NCBI RefSeq assembly: GCF_032854445.1 | Contig: NC_088295.1 | Span: forward strand, 84,304,644-84,364,643 | Reading direction: 5' to 3' | Source of the DNA: Liolophura sinensis | Lineage: Eukaryota > Mollusca > Polyplacophora > Chitonida > Chitonidae | Length of the DNA stretch: 60,000 bases | Part shown: in pieces, positions 11,001-24,300 of the stretch | Layout of the letters: every line of letters begins with the position of its first letter | Position numbering within the stretch: position 1 is the first letter of the stretch | The notes under the pieces: generated by a model | What the model was told of the DNA's origin: nothing | Databases searched by the model: none | What the model saw: only the letters and a program-made list of their open reading frames with translations | Made by a program: the position numbers and the translations under genes

Positions 11001-14000
11001 TGGGAATTGCCATTGGACTGTTACAGTTTCAAAATTATGCGAAATGTTGAAGGCCAGATTGCGTCATCCTGCTAATAATGCAATTCTCTCAACCTTGAAG
11101 ATGAAAACCATTTATGCTGAATACACATGGCCATCGAAAACATGAGATGAGGCAGGTTTGGCGAGCATCCATCACACCTATCACGTCTTATAATCCTCAT
11201 GCCGTGACCCCGGCCACATCAATTCTAAACTTCATTCCACTGAGGTCTGTTAATGACATAGCTAGCTTCTTGGATCATAGATTTATTGACCGATTGATTT
11301 TCAATTTATTTCATTGATTCATTACATGTTGGACTTATCGGTTTATGTATGGACTTATCTAATGAAATAAATTATTAGACGCGAAGAAATATCCAAAGCT
11401 TTTTAGCTGAATGTGGTTTCCAAAAGATGTTGTCATATAGCAAATAATCATTTCACTTTTAACTTTTTCTTAACCATTTTGAAAATGGATATACTAGTAT
11501 TTTCTAAAGTGCGAGTGAACTCGATGATTTACCTGTAAATAGGGTTTGTAGCAAGCTTTAGAATCAGGAGAAGCTAAAGTGGCATTAGCCCTCTACATAT
11601 AGTCTCTTGCTCTCAGTGTGAGTTACACATAAGTAAAGTGCCGTGACAACGTTTAACTCCGTTAAAACTCCGAGGTCAAACCTCACGGTATGAGCTGTCA
11701 TTGTGGCCACTATACTTCTGGGAGAATGAATGAATGGTTATTGTTAAACTCTACTTCGCCAATAACTGATGAAAGAGAGTTAAACCACCTGAAACAGGGC
11801 GCATCGCTGTTACCGCTCGTACAAATGCATGCTACCACTCAATGCCGAGACGATTCCCATGACAAGAAACCAAACTGTGTGATCACCAGTCCTACCTGAC
11901 ACACTTCACCGTCAGAACACGGATTCTTACTGTACACATCTTAAGAGACTAAATGGATTTTCAAAATCTATTATACGGCGTTGTCATTGTCGACCTACAA
12001 TATCCCATGCTCCTATTTAGATGTAATTTACTTCCATTAATAATGTCTTATGTAAAAGATAGGGCCTAATACTTATAAACTGCTGTATATGACAAGCAGG
12101 TTGTAAGAATTATATGTAAGTAAAGAACTCCTAAGTTTTTAAGTGTTCCTTTATGTGAAGAAAATGACTTCAATGTGACCAGGTTTGTAAGATTAATTGC
12201 AAATCAACGTTCATCAATAACAGTTTTACAACACCGAAATGAAGATCGATTAAAGGACCATACATATCTATTGTTTGCCTCAATATCATCAAATAAGAAC
12301 AGCTATGTAAATTCCTATGAATCCTTATGTATACTAAATATTCTCCCAAATCGGTAATTATAACGTTTGAATGACAAACATCGTGCGGTAAGATTTAACA
12401 ATTAAGACGCTTGTTAAATAGTAATAAAAGTGAAGATGGATAATGGCTATGACTAATGACAAAGGTTTCCCTTCGGATGAGATATGATCTGGCCTACATC
12501 CTTTAACGACAAATTTTCAAAGAAAGTTTGGGAAGAGTTGTAAACGATTAATGTTTGAAAGATTAATATGGTATTGAGCAGACACTGCATTATCTCAGAA
12601 TGAATGATAATGATTTTGCGCCATATGGGAAGTCTTGCAGACATATAATAGCGACATTATCTTAGACTAAGCTATCTTAACATTACAAATGCCGATGGTA
12701 ACCGCCTTCTTCGACATTTTAAAACTTATATAAAGACAAACTGTCAAATAATAATAAAATTGGGAAAGAATTCGGATATCATATCGGACATAGACAGAAT
12801 TTATCTAAATATAATGGTATTGTCACAGTGCCGTTGCAATACTGTTTAAATGAAGAACAACTACCATCATTTATTGCTTCTAAATGTCTTCGTACATGTC
12901 TTAACTTCCGATCTTGAGCAGGCCAGACATGACAGAGGGTCAAAGTTGGCAATGTTGATCGGACAGAAGGGTGGGTTTGCAGTGCTAACATCACACTCCC
13001 ATTAACGATTGGGGCCTTCATCAATCTCTCCAACTTTTTCTACAATTATGTCATTGTTTCCTTGGGTCATTTCAAGTGGCAGACCCTTACACTATGTCGA
13101 TCTAACACCCACGAAGAGGAAATCTGGAACATGTCCTCTTAAAGCGTTTGTTTGACGGCAAATTTGGATTGGTCGGAAAACTCAGGCCATCTGATCGATA
13201 TATGAAGTTGTGGAACGGCGACATACCTACTCAAGTCTTAAGTGAACATTGCATAACATATAAAATCAAGTTGCCTTTAATGTATGTCCGACTGCCCGTC
13301 CGTTAGCTAACATATATTGTGTATAGATCTAGCGAAATAATAAACAGTTCCACCTTGGGCAAGCAGTGCTTTGTGATACAGTATCGGCGTTTCTACTTTT
13401 TTGCATAATTCGATCTAATTGCCAGAGCTGTTCTATATACACAACTTTGCAATTAAAGTAAATATGTGTCTTCCTAGGAATTTGCCTATATTATAAACAG
13501 ATAGGTTCATTTATTTGTTACCACCGTTTAAACAATTATTTAAGCCTATATACCACATACACATAAGCACTCTTCTTACACACAGTAAGGTAAATATACT
13601 GTAGAATTAACTTTTTACCATCTACCATAAGGCACCAGATTTTAACATTTAGATACATAAAGAAATTAAATGAACGAAAAAACACGAAACCTAGCGATGC
13701 GTAAATCGTAAGTCGTAAAATTTCTTCATGATGGCGTTATTAGAAATTAAACAATACAGACAAGATAATGAAACTTGACACATAACAATTCCCCTGTAAA
13801 GCTAAGAGTTATTGGCAGAATTCTGCCAGTATAAGCTGAACTGACCTGCAGGCTAATGTCCGTGTACGGCTCTGGTCCGGTGGCAGTACGTGTATGGCGG
13901 CTGTAGTGGCCACTAGGTGTCGGATAATCACGATCTCCCTAGGGATGCTCTGTTAGCAAGACTGATCGCTCAGCGTTACCCCAGACAGTTTTAAATCCCT

Positions 14001-15222
14001 GCCTGACTGGGGGAGGATTCCGTCACAACTACCCGGATGACGACTCTCAGTTTAACGTTATGTTTGCCGACAATTGCATTGTTTATTCGGGCATTCCTTC
14101 CAACACGCCCTTAAACACACTCCAATTGTGTAGAGAACGGCACAAGTAGCATGCAAGGTCTGTTCGGCGTTTGTCGTAGAGCCAACTCTCTGACCTTGAA
14201 ACCCCCTCAAACCTCAAGACATTACCTTCTGTATACACAGAGACAACTGGATGGATACTGTCTCTTCAACTACCCATCTGCTTGCATAGTGTCGTCAGTC
14301 TCTACGAAAAACTGCTTCCATTTCTTTCGAAATGTTTAAGTAGCGAATTTATCACAGTTGGGGGTAAATGTTTCGCCGTTCTTTGTTGAAGCAACCCCGA
14401 CGTCTGGTTAATGAACTGATATCAGCCGGTGCAATTATCTCCGCTTAGATCATCTGCTAACGATGCCTGTAACCAATCACACGCTGTTATCCTCCCTCCC
14501 TTAAAATCGTATTCTCCAATTTAAATAGATTGTAGCCCCTTTAAACAATGTTGAAGTTGCAGCCTCTGTTGTTAATTTCTACCCAGCTTTATAAATTATC
14601 AAAAAGTGATCGATAAAAATTTTAAAACCTGCTGTATTTGGAGTTGAACTTCGTGTTAAATGTTTTACAGCTAAGAACTATGATTTTGATGCTGTCTCGA
14701 TGATGAAAGGCATTCCTGGTGTAAAGAGTTTTGGTGGGGCATGTTTATCAGCCAGTCTTTCGAGTTTGTCACTTAATCTCAGCAAACTACTCCCTGTTGT
14801 TCTGTCAATTTGCACCCTCTTGGCAGCATGAAAAAAACACTACCCCAGAGTGGAACCTTCCAAGCTGGCGGGCCAGGGGCTCAAAAGAAGAGTGGGTCTC
14901 CTCCCGCCCGAGATCAGGCCATAATCACGGCTTCAAAACCAGGCGATGGCTAACCCCAATACTCAGTGATAATATTTGGCAAAAAAAAAAAGAGATTTGA
15001 AATAAGTCGGTGCACTTTTCTCCTTAGGCTGTATGAATTTTTCATATTAAATTTTCAATCCCACGATTTATAGGCACTTTGATATCGTCTGCCGGGTGTG
15101 AAAAATAATACCACCGTAGATTGCGCTGAAGTATTTTTGATGTGATGTCCTCACGTTACTGTGTAATTCATTCCCGCTTTAAGTATTGTTAAAACTGATC
15201 ATTATAACGTTTATTTATTTGT
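8067..15222. other. Non-coding stretch upstream of the mucin-like gene
   Basis: I see no supported gene. Short open frames near 8270-8600, 9400-9820, 10640-10910 and 12780-13030 have no recognisable motifs or convincing exon borders. The proximal part (8067 to about 9000) must hold the untranslated first exon and promoter of the mucin-like gene, but I cannot place them. Confidence 0.4.
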
Positions 15223-15345
15223 CTGTTCTATTTATTTGATTGTTGTCTTACGCCGTACTCAAGAATATTTCACTTATATGACAGCGGCCAGTATTATGGT
15301 GGAAGGAAACTGGGCAGAGCCACGTGGGAAATCCACGACCATTAT
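15223..15345 (-). mobile_element. SINE family A fragment (3' half)
   Basis: Reads on the minus strand as the SINE 3' body: GGAAATCCACG..., CTCTGCCCAGTTTCC, the CTTGAGTACGGCGTAAGAC-like segment, and a CAATCAAATAAATAG tail. It matches the longer copies at 39.5 and 53.3 kb in this window. The tRNA-like head is missing. Confidence 0.75.
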
Positions 15346-18300
15346 AAGACCATAATACCATGCAAGACCATCATAGTGTGCATAACATATGGTATATTTT
15401 AACTTATATTATTATATTTATGGTTAAAGATAACATACGAATGATTCCCATTAGGAATAAGCAGGTTTGAAGATGTAAACCTCTGAACTTTGTTAAGAAA
15501 CATTTGGCTATAAATGAGAAATCAGCACTTTTTCGTGCATGGCTCTCTCAAATAAAATTTGAAACACCTGAGCATTACCTTTTTTATTAATCTACGCATT
15601 TTTCGCACAAAATCACATGGTCTAATATGATGGAAAGAGAAAAAAAAAAAATAAATAAACAGCCAGGGTTTTACCCTTTTTCTTTACCTAACAACCGCCT
15701 TGAGGGCTATTTCCGGAATGAGTAAACCATATACAAGAATGATCCTTGAAGTATTTGCCTTTCCTGTGTATATCATAATATCACGTCTAGTATGAAGGTG
15801 TGAAAGGAAAACATTTAGCGGGCCTTCTCAATCAACAGTATACTGAAATGCACGATTGTTTCGTACTTCCGGGTATATTAATGCGTTGTTTTCACCTATA
15901 AATATCATAAACAGCACACCTCACAGAAATATGATGAATCCACAATATGGTTCTTTTGTTTCTTCACAAAACAACTAGGGGTGTCTATTCATGCTTACAT
16001 GTTGTGTACATATCAAAAGGAAATCGTTTCTGTGCAGAAATGCAAAACTATACATATTTATGTCGGCCGTAAATTCAAAATGCTGACGGTGTAATATTCT
16101 GACAAACCTGAGAAAACATACTGGCAACTTTGTCAGAGGCTCAGTTTGCTTAAACGTACAAAAGCGTCCGTTGTTATGTGTACGGATTATTGTGTCAGAA
16201 GCAATACGACCTGACAACGTAATACTCGGTCTTTAAAAAAGCTATAAATGAGTATTGTGCTCCAAATTTCTCTTTGTGCATGGAGTTTATTGAAGCATTT
16301 TAGAAGAAAACATATTTTTTTTAAATAAAACCACTTTAAGAAATAATGCCAGACACATTCGTAAAAAAATTGTAAGATTCTTTTAAAATTCTTGGACATA
16401 AATTTAATAAAAGTTTAGTTCGGTGGATACTTTTAAATATTCACAACCATCTGGCCACTCCACATGAACTTGCGTGGTTCAAGCATTTGTTTTGTTTTGT
16501 GCCCTTTTCCCTACAGAGAATATACACAAATTTTATATATATCTGGTTAAAAGGTATTTTACAGACGTAAGCAAAATAATATTAGCTGCAAAAGATACAG
16601 CCGTAAACAGTGAGTTGTGTTCAATATACAAAAGACTTACAGAAACTTGGTTATAATGTGTGGCACTAGAAAGCGAAAAAGTACTTTGATCCAACATTTT
16701 TGGTGATCTTCGGGTCGCCAAAAATAATATTTTTTGTTGTTTTTATTATATATATACTCGCAGGTGCGAAAATATTTTGCATGGAGTTTACATGGAGAAT
16801 GGCTAACAGAAATCTGCCATGATTGCATTATGATGCTTTGTTTGTTTTCCTCGTGTTATCTAGATTGATCGCCCATTTCCATATGACAGTGATGTTGGTG
16901 TTTATTGACAGAGATTAGGCGGCGCGTGCACGCGATGCACTGACCACGTGTGTAAGCTGGCAGCCTACCTTAACAATGACCACACAGCATATTCTGTACA
17001 CAGAGGGCAAACACCACGCAGAGATACACAATATCCCAATTCCAAGTAAAAAACATGCAAATTCGTTCCGTGGAAGCTACGGCATAAAGACAAGAAAAAT
17101 TGTTGCAGCGTAGGCTTTTCGAATGTTCATCTAAAAGCTGGAAATGAATAAACACTGACAGATTAGATTTTTAAAAAGCTACATGACGTGAATGGGTATA
17201 ATATACAGTTTTATCGCGCTATTTCCGGGAAAATTTGCAGTCAACTTATGCGGAATTTACGGATATATTAGTAGATTCTGCTGCTTTCTTTGTCTGTTGA
17301 GAGGATTTATTTGTTTTAATTGTTATTTACCCAAAGAAGGCCAAACGAAACCCCCATATGAGAGGTAATATCCGGCTGGAATGGTCGGTTCCTCAAGCAG
17401 ACGTGCATGCTTAATAATCTCACAGACCTCAATCTCTTTCACGAGGTTACAAAAAAGGTGTTTGCTGATGCTCTATTTGTCTAATCCACAAATGGAGATT
17501 AGTGGTAATTCGATCAGGGATAGGGTATGACCGGAGACTTGATTCCCGTCGGCTCACTGACTCCTCCTGTACTCAACACCCATCTTATTGTTACGGCCAA
17601 GGGGTTTTCCGAGTCTTTGAAGGCTCTTCCTACTGTCTAAGACATCACCGATTACATGTAGGACAATCCAGCTTTATGACTGTGACGTCACTTCACACGT
17701 TTGGCTACACATTTTCCTGTTTGGTGGAAGGGTTTTATGTGGCCCAAAGCATCTGATAACAACAATGAATGCGAAATTCCTGTCAAGTCCTACAAGTTAG
17801 CTTTGGGGCCACTGAACAATGCCAAAATCAAGACCAAATCCCCGAATAATAAAATTGACATAAAGCGGAAACGAGCAAACAAATAAATAAACACATAAAT
17901 AAATATTTAATTGTATGCTTCAGGGAGCAGACATTTTCGAAAGTGCTATCATAAGTTTTATTTTAAAATAATTAATTTATCTTGCCACAACTAACATTGT
18001 TGGTGTCTGACTTGATTTGTCACACTAACATGAAAGATTCGGGAAACCGATCTCCCCAAACAGGTTGTATTGTCAGGGCACGAGCGCGACCCGACAGGCT
18101 CCTGACAATCTGCCAGACACGGACACCGCAGAGAAGCTCAGGTCACCTTACGTTTACTTTGAAATCACCCATTAATACACGTGTGTATATGACAGGCTTA
18201 GCATGTATGTATGAAGACAAACACAAGCAATAAAAACACACAACACTTCCCGCAATGTCCTGTACCAGTTTGCTAGCCCATTTTCCGTATAATTATCGAG

Positions 18301-21300
18301 AAACAAATATGCAAAGCGACACTGCACATGAATTGTTGTCGTCATAATCAGATTGGGCTTCGCAGACAGTTTTATTTGTAGCCGGGGATTTTTTTGAATA
18401 CTGGAATGTTTTTCATGATTGTGTTCTTCCTCATTGGATTATTTTGCCTGCGTTGGTTCTTGGAGGAGCAAAAAAGAATGTGAACTGGGTTTACTAGTTA
18501 CCGATTATAATTAATGTGCAAATATGGATGTTTATATGAAACTATGTTACTAGTAAATGAATCAACGTTGTACTGTAATTGCAAACGAATAGCAACATTC
18601 ATGACATCTTCCAAATAGGCTATATTACATCACACTGGAAGTTAATTTTAAGAAGTTATGATATTGCTTGTTATTTATAGGCGTCGCAGCAGAGGACAAC
18701 AGGCTTCAGCCATAAGGAATGATTTGCGATGTCCCAATGATGGACATTTAGCAACGCTTTTGTCTGTATTGGGGGAACAGAGCAAACAAAATCTGGATTA
18801 AAAGAATGAATAATATTCTGTAGCGTTGCTTTTTGCTGAGTGCATTGTAAATTTTTCTCCATATATCTTAAGTTGCATTTCAGGAAATATTTGCTAACAG
18901 TCCAGTTGCTTCCTCTTTATCACGAAAATACCGCAGAGCAATGACAATATTTAGGAGGTTTCACGTGCAGAGATGGACATGCGTCCCGTCGGGTGATAGA
19001 TCTGTGATATACGAACAATGCAAAGAAACATACACCTAGCAAATCAATACTAACACAGCACAGATAGCGGTACAGGCTATGTCGTGTATGACTCGCAGTT
19101 ATTGGGGTAAGCACGCTTTACTGCTGGCTAATAGAAATGCACATTCCTTTCCTTGTGTTTCTTTGTAGTTGACAAAGCGGAAATGCTGGATTTAATCTCT
19201 ACAATAGTTGGTCAGCAGCATTTTGAAAAATCCTATAGCTGAAGAAAAATGTGGATACAGTCTGATACAGTCTTTGCTGTTTTTCAAGAAAAATGAATGT
19301 CAAGGTAATCTTGAAGTCTTTCATAATTTTATAGTAAAATGTTAACATTCATTTCTCCGACCTTAGAAATACCATGTTGAGTATAACCGTATTAATAAAA
19401 TACACAAAAAAACGATGCGAATTAACTTTGGAATGCTTTAAGGGGAAAGCTAAATTTTTATTTAAATCAGTATGACGTGTATATCCTCTTCATTGGTATT
19501 ATAGATTAATACAGGAACAGGAAGGCCTCAAGGTCGGATAATCGTTGCTAATGTGGTAATTCTGGGAATGAAATCAATCATACGTTGTTTAAGGAAATTA
19601 CATTGTCTTTACAGCTCTGTACAGAAGTCGTACGTTGGAATCTGCCTTAATTACCTGACCAGGGTTACACCCCCGCCCTGCTCTTCACCTCTCCACCTAT
19701 ACAGCTCAAATAAGTATCAATTAAACGTCGCTGCCCTCTTCTATAGTTGAAATGGTTAAATTGACCTTCAAATTTAGCTTAGCAGTCGGAAAACAAATTA
19801 ATCCTTGGTAAAGGCACATTAGCATACATTGTCAATAGACTGTGTGCAAGGGCTATGTAAAGTTAGCAATGACAAAAGCTGATGGCCTACCAGCCGTGTT
19901 CAGTAAATAGGTGAGACGTTGTCGAGGGATTAAAGAAGCTAAGTAGAAAAGCTGAGGAAACAAATGAGCCAGTGGACAGGGACACGGACATATTGACGAG
20001 ACACGGAAGAAGTCAGTCTTATGTCAATGGTCTGGAACATCTAGGCCACATGGACATCAGCGAGGAGTGAGTGTCTGTCCACCTGTGTTTGTAACAGTTT
20101 TGGCGCCATGCGATCAAGTAGGTTCCGGCTAAGGACATCAACATATATATCGTTAATGACAAAGGCCAGCAGCACGATAAAAACAGTCTTTCCTTTCTGT
20201 GATGACATATCTTGGCTGGAGATAATGCTCATGGTGATAATCTTGCATTACCTGACGATTTCTATGCCCGGGGATGTCATTACTTCAGGTAACACCTGGG
20301 CCTGAGCGACACCTGCTGAAGGTCAACCTGGCCGTGTCGCAGTGGCCTTATCGATTGCGCTGGTCAATTGGACTCATGGAAAACAACCTCCTTACATCTA
20401 GCCAAATATGAAAAGAATTTTTTACGAAAGCCACAGAAAGCAGCCGTGTGACAAATCAGGTCTGATGCAAATAGACAGAGACTAGTATTTGGTAGCCGAG
20501 GAGCCATGGTTGGTGGCGCTCCTGACCTCCAACGCTGGCCCTCTATACCACAAGTCTATATTTGAAAAACGGGCGACTGGGACAACAGAGTCATACCTTA
20601 CATTTCACATTGATTTTGTAAAGAGATGAGGAAAATATTCTCTGTGAAGATGACCCGATTCTGTAGCTCCTAGCTTATACGTAACCCGAATGGATATTTC
20701 TTTACGACGTTTGCCAATTCTTGGTCTGAAGAATGAAGCAAAAATTGAAAGCATTCAATTTAATTATGTAACCTTCAATACTGGGCACGTGACACGTATT
20801 GATGTCTATACGGGCCGATAGAATCTTTGTTTTCTGCGCATACGTATAAAACCTAGGGAATAAAACCCGCTTACTGTGTTACCTACCTTATGCTTACCGA
20901 AAAAACTACGAATGTAATTCCTTCAGTCAATATGCTTTATAATGTTAAATGTACTCTACAGAGGTGCCGATTAGTCAGGATTTATGTGCGGGACAAGAGA
21001 GATAACTGCTCAAATAAACAAGAAAATGATACCCATTTACAAGACCTTTGTGGTATGACTGTATAAATATTCAGTGGGCATGTCTGCCTTTCTGAATAGG
21101 AAATTCGCCCCTGGTGCCAGTGCGTGTTGATTGCAGTTGTAAGGACACACGGCTTGAGTAACCCAAGATGTCAGTATCTATATGATCACCTTCTGTAAAT
21201 GGCTGAAGACAGATAACAAAGCTGTACATCTATTGAGCAACAATTCGTGGGTCGTCTTACATCTTATGTCAACATGAGAAACTCTCCAAAGTAAACCTGG

Positions 21301-24300
21301 AGGGGTTCCTTAGCCGCTTGTTCATGGCTAAATAAGTAGCAATTTAAAATGGTTGACCTCAACTTAATTGAAGTTACCTTGACTTGTGTTTTTGTGTTTG
21401 AACGATGTAAAGACAGCATACAGTATATATAACTGATTCAAAGGTTCTGTACTCAAGTAACCCCACCGTCAAGGAAGTCACAGAATGTTCTTGCTCTGGG
21501 AGTTTAATTTGATTGCCTGATGAAGACAATGTAGGGAATCAGACAGCCAGGTCATTCAGTAAGCATGTCCGCAATGTTCGTGTAAACAGCATCCAACGCT
21601 CTTTTTGACAACGATGACAATTCCTACGTAAATAACTGTTTAAAAACAACTGGATGAAAAAAGGATACAAAGAATTCCTTGTCCATGTAACGTGAATCTT
21701 ACAATGACGTCTGCTTTGGTGGTCGTCCGTGTGATATCATTTTAAAAGTCTAATAGTTTGTAAAATCTACGACAGAATTTCAATGGCTATGTGTTTTCCA
21801 TTAAAAAGCATACTGAATGTCTGAATATGCAATTTTCTATAACATACGACCTATTTACCATTATTAAGTTATCAAGAAGAGATAAATCTTAAATGTAGCA
21901 TGAATTGAATTGCTATGTACCTAAATTTAGCCATTGTTTGATTTACAGTGTTTACTGATCCGTCGCTGAGTTCAATGACCCTGATGTAGCCTTACGGCGG
22001 TTGAAGTTACGAACGAGACCTTCCTGTCATCTGCACTAACTTCTCCAACTGATTCAACCCAGCACTAGACAAGTTGTATTTGATCGTCGAACATTTCTGA
22101 ACACTTTCTTCTCAGCGTTATCTCAATTTATTGCGTAAGCGATACATCTCTTGTACTTTTTGCTTTGTTTTGTTTATTTTTTGTGTATGAAATACTTTTC
22201 TTTGGCGAGACAAATTCACCTGTATTCCGCTGTAAAAGTCGGTTGCAGTGAAATTGTTTCCATACCATCGCCCTACAAGACACAGTGGGCTTGATATTGT
22301 TGTATAAGTAATTAAAAATACTTCTCGCTTAATACGTAGCTTAGAATGCTCGGCTACCGTCTCATTAAACTTTAAAACATGTTTCAGTAAGTAGAATTAC
22401 TTAGGCTAATAATGAATAAACGAAGCATTCAGATTTCGATACCAATTAACACTAAATAATTAAGTATTAGCTTAAAGAAAGAGGCGAGTCTATCACGTGC
22501 TGTAAGCTGAAAGGAATCGACAGTATGTCTTTTTTGGCTATAAACGACACACCTTGCCTCAGCTCACAGTAATGAAATGTTTATCATTTTGTCCAGTAAT
22601 ACATGTATATTCACACAACACTTTGAGGAAAGACTTCAATCTGCAGTTCTGATATTTCCCAAAATGCTTGTTTTGTGTATGTTAGTCGGTATGGAGAATG
22701 TCGCCCATGTTGAAATGCGTAGTAATTTTTCATTATGAAGAAGTGAGTGGTCGTGTTGGTGGGAGAAAGGGTTGGCACGTCGATGATGTGCTGATGACCT
22801 TTACGACATTCTCTGGAGGGCACAGTATTTGTCTCCCAGACAAAAACCGGATACAATCTGTCCATTAAGACCCCAAAACAGCCCAGCCTTTGTTACCTAA
22901 GGGGACATCTTCACACTACCGAGAACAACCAATATATGTGATCAACACCTCTTTGAGCTTTCTGCTGCGGCAGGTCAAGATCCCGTGGCTTCAAAGTCAA
23001 TATTGAACCCCCAAATAGGGGACTGTCCCCAAGGTCAGCCCCAGTAAACTTATTACAATATTAAACCAGAAGGTTTCTTCGTAAAATGAGACACTTTCTG
23101 AATTTAATACCAGAAAGGTAAACACAAAGCCTGACGGCCTTTACCTTGTGCAAGAAGAAATCTTATGTTTAAGTTCTTCGATTCTTGTCTCTTACAGTGT
23201 AACTCCTTTAAAGATATTCTCTGTTTTTCATATTTGTCCGATCCTGCCCTAATATTAAATGAAAGTTTTTAGGGTCGCACAGTTTTTGCTCTTTACAAAT
23301 AATGTTATTGAAGTTCCCCTAGGAATCTACTACGAAATTCTCAACGGTCTACAAGTACAACGAAGTGTGTTTCAAGTATGAAAGGTACAGTTCCACATGC
23401 TTGTAATAGATTCATACAGATCATTCACATGACAAGCATTATATCGCTCTCTGCAACGAGGCGCATTAACTTTCTCAATGCAGAAAATCATACACCGTAG
23501 TTTACACTGTAAACTGTGTTAGAACATATACAAGCTCATTCACTCTTGTATTAGTTGTTTCCGTGTTTATTTAATAAAAGCGTATATCTTTGTTTGCTTG
23601 CGGTTTTGTGCAATATGCCTTGTAAATGTGTTAATGTTGTTATCCTATCTCTGTCGGAAAAAAGGGATTTCGGGTCAAAGCAAGGCTTTTCAGACCTCAT
23701 CCGGATTTCAGATGCCAAGTTATGTAAAACGCAAAATAGATAAAACAAAGATGGCAAAAATAAATATTGAGCTTTGTAGGGTAAATTTAATTCTTGTGTT
23801 CCAACAGCTTATGTTTGAAACACGGGAATCGACAAACAGTTTGCGTACAGTGCGAATTCCATGTGTAAGTCGAGGTGTGAGTTTTAGTATATCATTTTGA
23901 CACCGTTGGAGGTCAGATATTTTGTTTTTGTGTTTGTGCAATTCTGAGGACATCCGCAAAGGGACCATAGCTGACGCGTCTTCTTCATGTAACCCTGTAA
24001 AATCTTCCATCGATTCAGGAATATATGTAAGATCATCAGGCCAAGGTTTACGTTACCTTCGACCCTAAAAGGAGACAGGATTACACAAAAACTAGTCCAA
24101 TACATTTATTTTTACCCTACATTGTTGATATGGCTTTGTTCACATGAAAACCCCATTCCCTGAGGCGGTTTCAGGATTATAATAACCATCTGGAGAATTT
24201 TTATTGAAGAATTGTTTCCTTAGATATACAACATCTCACAAAGCATGTGTAATTCCATAACAGCATGCCGAGTGCATGTTTTGTATTTTTAAGCCGTATA

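Noticed and set aside
12815-12920. Plus-strand protein-like stretch (VTVPLQYCLNEEQLPSFIAS)
   Set aside because: Only about 34 codons, no splice signals and no recognised family; noted as a possible old repeat fragment only.
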